Below are positions 23,401 to 33,506 of a stretch of DNA of 64,000 nucleotides, piece by piece. The notes beneath the pieces were generated by a model, which made no database searches, had not been told where the DNA came from, and saw nothing but the letters and a program-made list of their open reading frames with translations. The stretch is taken from contig JALIZF010001386.1 of the NCBI GenBank assembly GCA_029948255.1, positions 186,001 through 250,000 of the forward strand, written 5' to 3'. A program made the translations under genes and the position numbers. Source of the stretch: Telmatactis stephensoni (taxonomy: Eukaryota; Cnidaria; Anthozoa; Actiniaria; Isophelliidae). Positions within the stretch are counted from its first letter, which is position 1; every line of letters begins with the position of its first letter.

Positions 23401-26256
23401 AACCTAAGAAAACAAATCAAAGAATTCAGGTAAGTAATTAGTTATAATGATTGTTATTGCTTCTATGCAGTTATTACATTAGTGTATATAATGTTTTGAG
23501 ACTGTTCTGCAAATTTTCCTACTCTTTCTACAATCTCCCTTTCCTGGTCAAACGTTGACATTAGAATTGATCAGCATAACAAAAACACACCAGGATAAAC
23601 AAATATTAAGAACAGTCTCACTTGAGGAGCACAGAGCCATAGTGATGACAATATTGTTTCTGCTGGCTGATCTAATAATTTGGCAGTGGAGTCTCAAAAC
23701 ATTTTGGTACAGGTTTGCTAATAATATGAAAATTGAATGTACATTATACAACAAGCAGGTTTTAATAGCTTCCCCTGCTGATCTATTTCTTGTTGTTGTT
23801 GTTCTAGGGTTTATTCTGACATGTCTCACGACGAACTTCAAACTCTTGATTCGTGTTTTTTGATTGATGAATTTGAGCATCAGTTGAAGAGCATGGAAAA
23901 TTATAAAGAAGCCATTCAACACTCCCTTTCTTTGTGTCCTCAACTGGTCAATTATCTCAATTCCTTTGTTGTCCCAATGCCTGGTGACTGGCCTACGTGG
24001 TACTTCACCAAGAAAATAATAGCACAAGAAGAAAATGAATCTTCTCCAGTACTATCATTAATTCCTGAGCAAGGACCTTTTCATGTCGCACTGAATATGA
24101 ATGAAGATGTGATCAAAGTATACAATTTTTTCTTTTCTGATATATATGAAAAGGTTTTTGAAACACAGATGCCAAAGAAACTGAAACCCTTAAGAGCTTA
24201 TGTCCTGCTAGTAGCTGTTTACTTTGGTTGGCTTCACATTCGCAAGAAGGTGATAGCCAAATTCAAAATTTGCAAAGACATGGAATATGTTTCCATACTG
24301 CACATTCTTGAAGAAGTTGTACCAATGGCACTTTTCCACTATCCAGTTTTATTCAGATCAGGAAACCTTGGCAATTACATTCCCTTGATGGTACGCATAG
24401 CTATTCTATTTATTATATGGGGACGTCACCATTATGACAGAGCCACATTATCGATGTTGAGTGACCTATGCCATCAGAAATCCAATTTCTCAGAATATTA
24501 CAGGCTTAAGCAAAAGTTTCTCTCTCTGATAAGTGAGAAAAAAGTTGAAATATGGCATTCTGTACTAAGATCAGTCATCCAACCACAGAACAATGCTAAT
24601 GAAATAAGGAATGCTGCTATCTCTATTGCCCAATCCAAGTCCAATAAAGCCTTTTTCCAAGCATTTACAAGACCATATAAAAGAGGCCTATGTGATCAAG
24701 ATTTCAGACTCATCAGTGGGAAAACAGCAGAACTCCTCCTTGAATTATTTAAAAAGATTGCTGGTAATATAGGAAAATCTAAACAGGTATAGTTTGATAC
24801 TACTATACTGTCTTAATCTAGATTGCCTTCCCAGTAAATGTTAGGGGAAGTCCACGAAAACAGTATAAAACATATCAACTTGCACTGTGATTTAAAAACT
24901 CTGGTAAATACAAAGTACTTGAAAGCAACAGCCTAAACAGCTTGCTGTGCATGCATATGTGTGCAGGCATCTTCTTATAAAGAAACATGGGTGCATATTA
25001 TTTTAAAATTACTAAATATTTTTGCACTTTAGATTCCAAGAGAAACAAACAAGGAAGGAACAAAATACAAAGGAAAAGCCAAATACCACCTGGCTTCATT
25101 TAACACTACAGTAAAATCAACTGCTTTACCTCTGGGGTATAAATCTGAAGACAAGAGAAAACCAGGCAGCCCAAGTCTTTTACCTGACATCAGCAAATTC
25201 TGTGACAATCAACTTTGTAACATTAAAAATCATCAAACCGTACAACATATGGTTTGTGGCCACACTTATCATGCTGAATGTTGTGAAAGATGTACAAATT
25301 GTGAAACCTTTCTTGTACAAACAGCAGGTACTCTTTCTGAAGCTTTCAATAAATCCCTCTTGGAAAAGACGACAGATTCATCAACAACAACTTCTGCCCA
25401 AGAAGAAGTACTACTAGAGGATGTAAACCTGAATACTAACATTCATCAACGTGATCCTGAATTTTATAATTCTTTAGAGTTCCAGCAGCAAATCGATTCT
25501 GTTCTAGACAGCTTTGATGTTCCACAACCTGATCACTTTCAACAGCAATCGATGAATACATCTAGAGGTACAAGTAATTCAACCAGTTCTGCACAGCCTC
25601 AGGCTGAAAACCATTTCAATATTCAAATTTCACTACAAAGAAGAAATGGATTTCATTTGTATTATTTTCCTGGCTTTCTATCACAGTCTACCCTCAACAA
25701 TAGACAAGGTTCTAATGCATGTACATTCATCTCTCTGCTTCTTTGTAAATCATTCATGACAAACAGGAACAATCTTCTTTTTAATCCCAATGTCTGTACT
25801 CTCCCATCAAGTTGGTTTGGTCAAATGGCTCTTCAAATTGTCAAGGGGAACCAAATTCACGACAGAGTCACAGGTCAACAACCAATTAATTTTTCAGTAA
25901 CTGAAGCCATCCCTCATGTCAGACAGCAGCTTGGGAATATAACAGTGGAAGAATCTTTGGATTTGGAATTCTGCCTACAAAATCCGAATGTGCCACACTC
26001 ATCTGTAGGTTTCTACTTGCAAAGATTGACTCATGAACCAAATGTAGCTGCTGTTGTAATAATTAATGAGCAAACTGTATCATTTGTTGGTTCTGGTCAA
26101 GGAATTATTATCATGGACAGTCACAAACATGGCAATTATGGGGCTCTAGTTGGCCAGTCAGACATCGCACACAAAGAGGAGTTCTTGAATTGCTTGAAAA
26201 CAATCTTGAGCCCACAGATCAACCTGTGTACCCTGACTTTTATTCAGTTTCAATGA
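20478..26256 (+). CDS. Transposon protein: Cys/His N-terminus, DDE-like core, RING-like cluster, cysteine-protease-like C-terminus
   Basis: Model of eight exons, phases consistent: 20478-20942, 21303-21395, 21705-21951, 22468-22711, 22808-23000, 23077-23429, 23808-24786, 25033-26256; about 1265 residues. The donor of exon 2 is the weakest junction. Seen: Cys37/Cys49/Cys73/His76 then Cys87/Cys89 and CNLC (130-133), a zinc-binding-like N-terminus; LLDDFHNIY at 422-430; GPFHVALN at 621-628; EEVVPM at 700-705; NYIPLM then GRHHYDRATL at 737-746; CxHxxHxxCC...CxxC at 933-948 preceded by Cys915 and Cys920 (RING-like); an acidic/Gln-rich linker; then QGSNACTFIS (Cys1088) and IIMDSHKHG (Asp1220, His1222). 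Inference: 415-860 has the helical, DDE-interrupted look of KDZ/DUF6589-type transposases; the C-terminus matches the Cys...Asp-x-His order of C76-type deubiquitinases. Biochemical roles are unproven. Confidence 0.7.
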
Positions 26257-26768
26257 ATATCCATATCCACGGAAAGTAGATAGTTTCTCTTGCTAGAAAT
26301 ATATTTTTCACGTCACACAAGAAAGCTAATACTGCGCGATTCGGTTGAGTGTGGCGCGCGACAAGAGTTTTATCGATTTTGAAAGCTACTAAAATATCTG
26401 TAGTCAGTTGCATTCAAGGATGTAGAATATGCAGATTCTTAGCCTTAGCAAATAGGAGGAAGTGACCTTCAAAACCCAAACAAAAAATCTAATGAGATAT
26501 CAATGGCTAATGATGTGAAGATTCGAAAAAGTTCGTCGCGAGTTTTCAGAGTTTTAACCAAATAGGAAGCGTGTATTACAAAACAATCGTTTGTTCTCAT
26601 TACTGATTGCCTATTTAACTTACCAAATATATCCTTGATCTTCTATCTTGACATATGAATGTTTGGTTCCACGATCTTTCCTTGTTAAAGTTTTATATTT
26701 GAACAATTATAATAAATATCGGCAACCACATGTTCTTTTTCGAACGCCATTTTGTTTTCAGGGTTCAC

Positions 26769-26798
26769 GCATGCGCGTTGCGTTTGACCGCGGTGTTC
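26769..26798 (-). repeat. Right terminal inverted repeat of the transposon
   Basis: 30 bp, perfect inverse of 20233-20262. It abuts the right copy of the CTTTTAC duplication. The stop codon of the transposon gene is about 510 bp inside. Confidence 0.9.
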
Positions 26799-26805
26799 CT
26801 TTTAC

Positions 26806-27565
26806 GACATCTTATAGCTCAGAAACCAATACGGTGACCCCCTCCATTTTTTCTCGGTTTTTAACTTGCCAAACAGTAATCTTTAAAAGACAGGATTTTA
26901 TGAAATCTAAGGCTCCGGAACTAAAACTTAATTGCTTAATTTGTGTAGTCATTGAGTCTGTTGTAAACCGGCTAGTATTAAATCAGCTGGTCAGGCCTCC
27001 TACGGAGCGGGCTGAGTAAAACTTAGTGTAAAAGCAAACACCACTTTTTCAAAATCCAATTTATACTTGAAAATATCTGTGTACACGCAAAAACACTTGT
27101 TCTGTTCTAGTCTGGACAATTGTATAGACAGTCAAACTGTTGTTACAGTTTAAAAATTAATTGCTTAATTTGTGTAGTCATTGAGTCTGTTGGTAAACGG
27201 CTAGTATTAAACCAGCTGGTCATTTAATTTTTGTTCAGTTTGTCTTGTAGACTGTTCAAAACATATTTCAAGTGCAGCAAAATGCACTACATTCATATTT
27301 GTATACAAAACAAAACTGATATTTTTTGCATTATAGATAACTAAGTGACTTCACTGAAAGAAACAGTGATCAAGTATTAATGCACTATGCAGAGAGAAAA
27401 GTGCTGTTGGGAGTTTCCCTTCATGCTCAAAAACAAGTAAGCAATACTAAAATGTCCTTTACACACTGCAAACATTGTTGAAATAAGTTTACTCTTAACT
27501 TTTTATTGACTGCAAGTGAAAAAATAGCTATATTTTCACAGTTGTACAATCAGACTTTCAGACAC
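26806..27565. repeat. Upstream arm of protease C
   Basis: This is a duplicated protease upstream sequence, inverted relative to the B arm (16310-17062) and shared in part with the D upstream region (32860-33450). It contains two internal copies of a block around ATTGCTTAATTTGTGTAGTC (near 26930 and 27160). No gene was seen. Confidence 0.65.
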
Positions 27566-27573
27566 TATATAAA
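27566..27573 (+). promoter_or_regulatory. TATA box of protease C
   Basis: TATATAAA, 54 bp upstream of the start codon at 27620, in the block conserved before all protease units. The expected start of transcription is near 27595-27600, leaving a short 5' untranslated region. Confidence 0.75.
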
Positions 27574-27619
27574 TCCATCAACAACGCAAAGCCACTAAAC
27601 GACAAGTGACCTTGTAACA

Positions 27620-30600
27620 ATGAGGGCTGCAACAGTCGTACTTTTGCTGTTTATCGGTAAGTTTTCAGTTATTGGTCATGTCTTACTTGTTTGGGAAGTT
27701 CAGTATATTTTAACGCGATGCACAACCTCGTTTGCTAATGTTTGCTAAAAGCTACATGTAGTCTTTGTAGAGGAAGCATGAATTGTCGCATGACAAACAC
27801 TCTGTCGTTTTGGTTTTAGATTTCATTTTACTCTTTCTGTTGATCTATTTCCATTTTGCTCCAGCAAGTCACTCCTTGTGTTCTCTTTCCTTCAATCTCA
27901 TCAACAATGCAAGATATGAAATCAAACGTTCATATCAGAAACAGCAAAAGGTCTAGCAGTTTAAAGTTTATGTAAATATTGTAATTCTATCAATTTTTAT
28001 TACAAAAGGAGGCTACCCAGTGAACTAGTTTGGGCTGCATCAGTGTATAAAATACAACAAGGGATGAATGGAATTTTGTAAAAAGGGAGATATCTTACTT
28101 TTTTCATTATTACTCTTACCGAAAAACGTTTTTATAATGTTTAATTTGTTTGTAAAGGCACTTGTGTAGCACAGAGAATACTTGAGTTTGACCAAGAGAC
28201 CTGGGCGTCCATGGACCACCACCAGACCACCAAGGACCACTAGACCTCCACCAACACCACCAAGTAAGGTTTTCAACTTTGGAATATTGAATTGGATTAT
28301 CTACTTTATATGTTTTACGAAATTTGTAAGGATGGCAAAAAATCGCAAGGCATGATTTGCAACAAATGCGCAATGTGTTTACTTACTGATTTAAAAAAAC
28401 GCGACACGAGGATAGGACGAAAGATGACGAAAGTATCATCTAAATTAAGGCATCTGCTTACAATTTCTTAGCGCGTACCGCGTCCTCAATTTAACGTTAC
28501 CTCTTATATTTGCAGGGAGTTGCGGACGTTCGCCAGTCTCACCATGGTCACGTGTCATAGGTGGAAAGGTAGCTCCTGTAGGTGCATGGCCATGGCAGGC
28601 CGCTTTGTATATTTTTGAACGATATTATTGGTGTGGTGGTTCTTTGATTTCACCTGATTGGGTGGTGACGGCTGCTCACTGTATCTTCCCTGGTTTAAAG
28701 TAAGTCACTTTGATTATAGCGGACTGTTTCAAAAATAGCGGGCTTGCAATGGATTACCCGAATAAGATTGATTACCATGTCATTGGGACGAGGCCTTATG
28801 GCCTTTTACCAGAAAAACAAGCTTGGCGATAACTTACATAGCTGTCAAAGATGACTTTTTTTTTTGTCATTTGAGATACCCTTTCTCTATGAATTTTACT
28901 TTAAGACTTATTTCATGATGATTTTAATGAATTTTTACTAGTACCAAGAGACCATAATACTAAGAGAGCGAAGCTCAGTATTGATGTCTGTGCCATGTTC
29001 GTGGCGGCTAAGGCTATTTTTAGTAACTTCGCCATCGCGCGCGCAAGGCTCTTAAACAATAGAATTCAAACGGCCCCGTCCATGCGCACGTCAAAAATCA
29101 AATTCTATTGGTTGAGGGACTTGCGCGCGCGATGGCGAAGTTACTAAAAATAGCCTTAGCCGCCACGAACATGGCACAGACATCAATACTGAGCTTCGCT
29201 CTCTTAGTATTATGGTCTCTTGCTAGTACTTTTTACTAAGTCACTTTGATTATAGCGGACTTTTAAAAATGGCGGGCTTGCAATGGATTACCCGAATAAG
29301 ATTGATTACCATGTCATTGGGACGAGGCCTTGTGGCTTTTTACCAGTCATTTGTCATTTGAGAGTACCTTTTCTCTATGAATTTTACTTTAAGACTTATT
29401 TCATGATGATTTTAAAGACCTTTTACCAGTCCTTTTGATAATCTGATGCACTTTTGAAAGTCGTGTATTTGCTGGTGACTCATATTCCTGCATGACGGGA
29501 GTGTCACCTCTCTAAGGCGACCGGACTGATTTTGTTTGGTGGAAAGCGGAAAGCTTGGCGACTATTTAGACTGAAAATCATATAAACTAAACTGATATTC
29601 TTGTTGTCATTGTTTCGTCGTCCAGATATAAAATCGTTCTTGGTGACCATAATCGTAGGCGTAGCAAGGGCTATGAACAAACACGTCGTCCTGCTCGGAT
29701 ATTTATTCACCCAAGATTTAATCACACATCTGGTGACAATGATATCGCACTAATGAAACTCTCCTGTCCTGTCGTTATAAACAAACGCGTTCGACCTGTC
29801 TGCCTGCCACAACAAGACGAGTATGTACCTACTGGTGGTACATGTTTTATTACAGGTATAGTAACGGGACTCTAATAGGTGACGTTGGTGCCACGTGACT
29901 AGTGGATGGCGTTACTAATGTCATGTGACTAATGTATGAATCTCTAACGTGTCTGCTGGATGGCGCTGCCAATTTCACGTGACTGTCATGTGTCTCATGA
30001 ATGGCGCTACCAATGTCACCTGACAAGTTGATATCAATACCTATGTCACGTGATTAATGGGTGTCGTTACGAGTGCGACGTAACTGATTGATAGATAAAA
30101 CTAACACGTGTAAAGTAAAGTAAAGTAAAGCAACCATATTTAACGTCAATAACTCGTAACAGTAATTCAACTGACAAATCTGAGGTCAACGGAGCGCTCA
30201 TTTTACTCGCCTCTCTCCATCAGTGCTCCGTTTTAAGGGTATTTAAAGCTAATTAAAGCTACAAAGAAAGGAAAGAAGTCGAAACAAGGATGTGAAGTCA
30301 CTGGGGATTGAACTCGGGACCTCTCGCACCAAAGGCCACGCACTAACCAACTGTGCCATCCTTGCTCCTTCAACGTGTATTACTGTTGCGTTACACGCAA
30401 GTAACCTCACGACAGCCATGATGTATGGACAAAATATTTTGTTTGTCTATCATCGAATGATGTTTTAAGTTCAAGAAGAGGCCCATATTTCACCAATTAT
30501 CGAATAATTTTCTTCTTTATCTTGCGTGACATGACTGGCATTAGTAACCATTGTAGTGCATGATAACAGTACCTGTCTTACATGACATTGCAGCTGCGTG

Positions 30601-30981
30601 ACACCTATGTATTACTGATTCATAGGTTGGGGTAAAATTCGCCACCCAGGCAGTTCCCACAATACATTACAGCAAGCACTTCTCCCCGTCGTCGACAACA
30701 ACCGCTGCCAGAAAAAACTCTCCAACAGCTCAGAACCACTTCTAAACGGTATGAAAATTACTCGCAACATGATCTGTGGGGGAGTACACGGTTCCATAAG
30801 GAGTGGTTGTCATGGTGACAGCGGTGGCCCGTACGTCTGTCAAGCGCGTGATGGTCGATGGGTTCTCCAAGGTGCAGTAAGCTGGGGTTCGCCAAGATGT
30901 GATGCACTGGATGCCTACACTGCATTTGCTCGTGTTGGTCGATTCAGGAATTGGATCGATCGTACCATGCGTGCCAACTAA
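27620..30981 (+). CDS. Secreted S1 serine protease C, with a 2-bp deletion in the linker exon
   Basis: Exons: 27620-27656, 28170 (or 28177)-28263, 28516-28699, 29626-29855, 30626-30981. Signal peptide, Pro/Thr linker, RVIGGK activation site, TAAHC histidine, NDIALMKL aspartate and GDSGGP serine are all present, with the Ser (not Asp) S1-pocket residue of A and B. Compared with A, B and D, exon 2 begins CACAGAGAATAC rather than CACAGAGAGAGTAC, a 2-bp loss. The ancestral acceptor would therefore give a frameshift and a TAG within the linker. An AG seven bases downstream (CACAGAG|AATAC) restores the frame and would give 297 residues. The gene may thus be functional through a shifted acceptor, or freshly broken. 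A MITE and a local duplication lie in intron 3, and a SINE in intron 4. Confidence 0.72.
28701..29420. repeat. Partial tandem duplication within intron 3 of protease C
   Basis: About 28701-28940 is repeated at about 29237-29420: both start with the intron-start block AAGTCACTTTGATTATAGCG and continue through GATTACCATGTCATTGGGAC to ATTTCATGATGATTTTAA. The MITE at 28945-29222 lies between the two copies. Confidence 0.7.
28945..29222. mobile_element. MITE with CAAGAGACC termini and 7-bp target duplication
   Basis: 278 bp. The ends CAAGAGACCATAATACTAAG and its reverse complement are the tips of inverted repeats of about 100 bp that run through GGCTATTTTTAGTAACTTCG. The target duplication CTAGTAC lies at 28938-28944 and 29223-29229. 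The undisturbed TACTAGTACTTTT sequence is found in protease B intron 3 (14680-14700, minus), confirming the insertion. A second copy is at 31427-31756, and remnants are near 42250 and 62772. It has no coding capacity. Confidence 0.88.
30113..30372 (-). mobile_element. tRNA-derived SINE in intron 4 of protease C
   Basis: On the minus strand it starts GGAGCAAGGATGGCACAGTT with an A-box-like GGCACAGTTGG and a B-box-like GAGTTCAATCC, and ends in a (TTTAC)n tail. ACGTGTA flanks both sides (30106-30112 and 30373-30379) as a target duplication; the other paralogues have a single ACGTG(T)A site there. This family differs from the 18198 SINE. Confidence 0.8.
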
Positions 30982-31426
30982 TAAGTAGAAAACCTAACCA
31001 CACTAACACTGAAAGATTTGCAGACTTGTTTTTAAATATTAAGCCTACTTTGTCATCTTCCTAGTTCTATATTTTCCAGCTTCATTTCTTATGTTTTTTT
31101 CCTTGCTAACACAACCCAGACATTTGCATCAAAGTACATTGCATCACAACAAAAATGATAAGCTGCAATTTCAGCAGTGGTAGAGAAAAAACAACAGTTG
31201 TAAGGGTTTTAATCTTGTAGTGTGGGTTAAATAAACATGAGGATTATAACGTTGAAGGCATTCGTTATGTATGCGAGACTTCATATAGGCTGCCCCCTAC
31301 AAGAGCTCTGGGAAAACACTTGTTTGGAACATAAAGATATTCCAAAAAGTGAAGGAAACTACTACCTCGTGATTTTTCTGTAGCTTTTCTTTTTCGGATT
31401 TACAGCAATATTTTTGGTCAATAAAT

Positions 31427-31756
31427 CAAGAGACCATAATACTAAGAGAGCGAAACTTAGTATTGATGTCTGTGCGATGTTCGTGGCGCCTAAGGCTATT
31501 TTTAGTAACTTCGCCATAGCGCGCGCAAGGCCCTCAACCAATAGAATTTGATTTTTGACGTGCGCGCGGACGGGACAGTTTGAATTCTATTGTTTAAGTG
31601 CCTTGCGCGCGCGATGGCGAAGTTACTAAAAATAGCCTTAGGCGCCAGGAACATCGCACAGACATCAATACTAAGTTTCGCTCTCTTAGTATTATGGTCT
31701 CTTGATTTATTGACCAAAAATATTGCCGTAAATCCTCTTAGTATTATGGTCTCTTG
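31427..31756. mobile_element. Second CAAGAGACC MITE, with a rearranged right end
   Basis: 31427-31704 is a 278-bp copy of the MITE at 28945-29222. It is followed by 31 bp (31705-31735) that are the inverted copy of the host sequence just left of the element (31396-31426, one mismatch), then a second copy of the 21-bp right terminus TCTTAGTATTATGGTCTCTTG minus its last base equivalent (31736-31756). The 7-bp duplication AATAAAT flanks the whole composite (31420-31426, 31757-31763), so the rearranged form is what is now bounded by the target duplication. Confidence 0.8.
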
Positions 31757-31763
31757 AATAAAT

Positions 31764-33452
31764 TTATTGGTTTGTTGATAATGTACATGTGTAATGTACA
31801 TCTCCAACAGATAAACAATTTCCAAGAAATATGCATCGCTTATAATCTGAAATATGAAAAATCTTGTGAAGTCATAAATTGACAAAAGCCTCGAACATTT
31901 TAAAGTTCTTTAAGAGCATTTTAAAGGTATTTTAAAGCTACTGTGAAAATTCCAAAGTAAAAACTTACCTTACATTGAAATTCCCGGGAAACTGGAAAAA
32001 ACGACAGTACAACACTCGATTCATTGGGTTTTTCAGCTAGAAATTCTTCGTATTGTTTAAAAAATCCCAAGAGATTGCTCACAGTAAAAGCGTTGACATA
32101 TTCGATGTAGCTCTATGTCGATCGAGTATTTTTTTGCGAAAAATGAGAGTAAAACCCTCTTCGTAAACTCAAAACTTATCATCTGCCATTAGTTTAAGAA
32201 AACCTGATCAAAACACGCGTGGTGTTGGGAGAACACTCGAGAGCGTAGTGGAAGCACGAGCCGTAGGCGAGATATGCGTATATATACGCGTTTTTACTTC
32301 CGGTAAAGTCAAGGTATAGCGACGCGAACCTTACAAAAAGACTCATTTCTGTTGTTATTGTGCATATGTAGGACATTTTACTTGCCGTTTCTTTAAAAAG
32401 CTATCAACCTTGGTGGATTTCATCAAATGAATGTTGCTTCAAAAGGCCTACCCGGCCCGGGCCCTAATATCGCCGTTATTTTGGGCGATCTTGGACGACT
32501 TTTATTAGGCGATCCCTGAGGCGATATTGGGAAATTTTAGCCATTTCAAGTGGCGGTCTTAGGCGCTCTTGGGCGATAGTGATCTTGGGCGATCTTGAGC
32601 GATATTAGGCGATCTTAGGCGATTTTAGGGCCCGGAGTAGGCCTCTTCAAAATTCATATTCTTTAAAGCCAAGCATGGGATTGGCATACTGAGTTAAGAA
32701 ATACGGATATGTTATCTGCACTATTTGCTCGACCATTGGCGACATTCAGAAAATCAAAATACAAGTTTATCAAAGGAAATCATTCTTAAAACGATGCTTA
32801 GTTTTATGCAACTTGATCTCAAGTTTTATCTCAATAATCTATTTCAAATTTTCCAAGGCTCCGGAGTAGTCATTGAGTCTGTTGTTAACCGGCTAGTATT
32901 AAATCAGCTGGTCAGGCCTCTTACGGAGCGGGCAGAGTAAAAATTAGTGTAAAAGCAAACACCACTTTTTCAAAATCCAATTTATACTTGAAAATGTCTG
33001 TGTAAAAGCAAACACGCTTGTTCTGTTCTGGACAATTGTTTAGACAGTCAAACTGTTGTTACAGTTTAAAAATTAATTGCTTAATTTGTGTAGTCATTGA
33101 GTCTGTTGTTAAACAGCCAGTATTAAACCAGCTGGTCATTTCTGTTCAGTTTGTCTTATAGGCTGTTCAAAACATATTTCAAGTGAAGCAAAATGTACTA
33201 CATTCATATTGTATACAAAACAAAACTGATATTTTTTGCATCAAAGATAACTAAGTGACTTGACTGAAAGAAACAATGATCGAGTATTAATGCACTATGC
33301 AGCGAGAAAAGTGCTGTAAACAAATAAGCAATACTAAAATGCCCTTTACACACTACAAACATTGTTGAAATAAGTTTACTCTTAACTTTTTATTAACTGC
33401 AAGTGAAAAAATAGCTATATTTTCACAGTTGTACAATCAGACTTTCAGACAC
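31764..33452. other. Upstream arm of protease D
   Basis: No gene. 32180-32870 is the inverted partner of 4700-5330 and matches 11650-11890 inverted. 32445-32644 is a separate MITE. 32870-33450 matches the C upstream arm. Confidence 0.55.
32445..32644. mobile_element. 200-bp MITE with GGCGATCTT internal repeats and 8-bp duplication
   Basis: The ends GGCCTACCCGGCCCGGGCCC and the mirrored GGGCCCGGAGTAGGCCT are imperfect inverted repeats. The direct repeat CTTCAAAA lies immediately outside both (32437-32444 and 32645-32652). The interior is built of degenerate GGCGATCTTGG/GGCGATATTAGG units. The paralogous flank near 5050 has no insert. An 8-bp duplication is compatible with a hAT-type element. 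Confidence 0.78.
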
Positions 33453-33460
33453 TATATAAA
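33453..33460 (+). promoter_or_regulatory. TATA box of protease D
   Basis: TATATAAA, 54 bp upstream of the start codon at 33507, with the same surrounding conserved block as C. Confidence 0.75.
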
Positions 33461-33506
33461 TCCATCAACAACGCAAAGCCACTAACCGACAAGTGACCTT
33501 GTAACA

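Larger units (their letters stand above)
20226..26805 (+). mobile_element. Full-length DNA transposon with 30-bp TIRs and 7-bp target duplication
   Basis: The element proper is 20233-26798 (6566 bp). The left terminus, starting GAACACCGCGGTCAAACGCA, is a perfect 30-bp inverted repeat of the right terminus (26769-26798). The direct repeat CTTTTAC immediately flanks it on both sides (20226-20232 and 26799-26805). The inverted paralogous sequence at 17041-17102 has one CTTTTAC and no insert, which fixes both boundaries independently. The element contains a single eight-exon gene (20478-26256) with no stop in the model. Perfect TIRs, a perfect duplication and an open gene suggest a fairly young, possibly autonomous copy. 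The 7-bp duplication does not fit the usual hAT (8), Mariner (TA), piggyBac (TTAA) or Harbinger (3) rules. Confidence 0.88.

Noticed and set aside
23548..24027. 159-residue minus-strand frame over the transposon gene
   Set aside because: Antisense to phase-consistent exons 6-7 of the transposon protein; no motif of its own.
20233..26798. Reading the transposon gene as a host gene that merely lies between the proteases
   Set aside because: The gene is wholly enclosed by perfect TIRs and a target duplication with a known empty site, so it belongs to the element; later domestication remains possible but is not shown.
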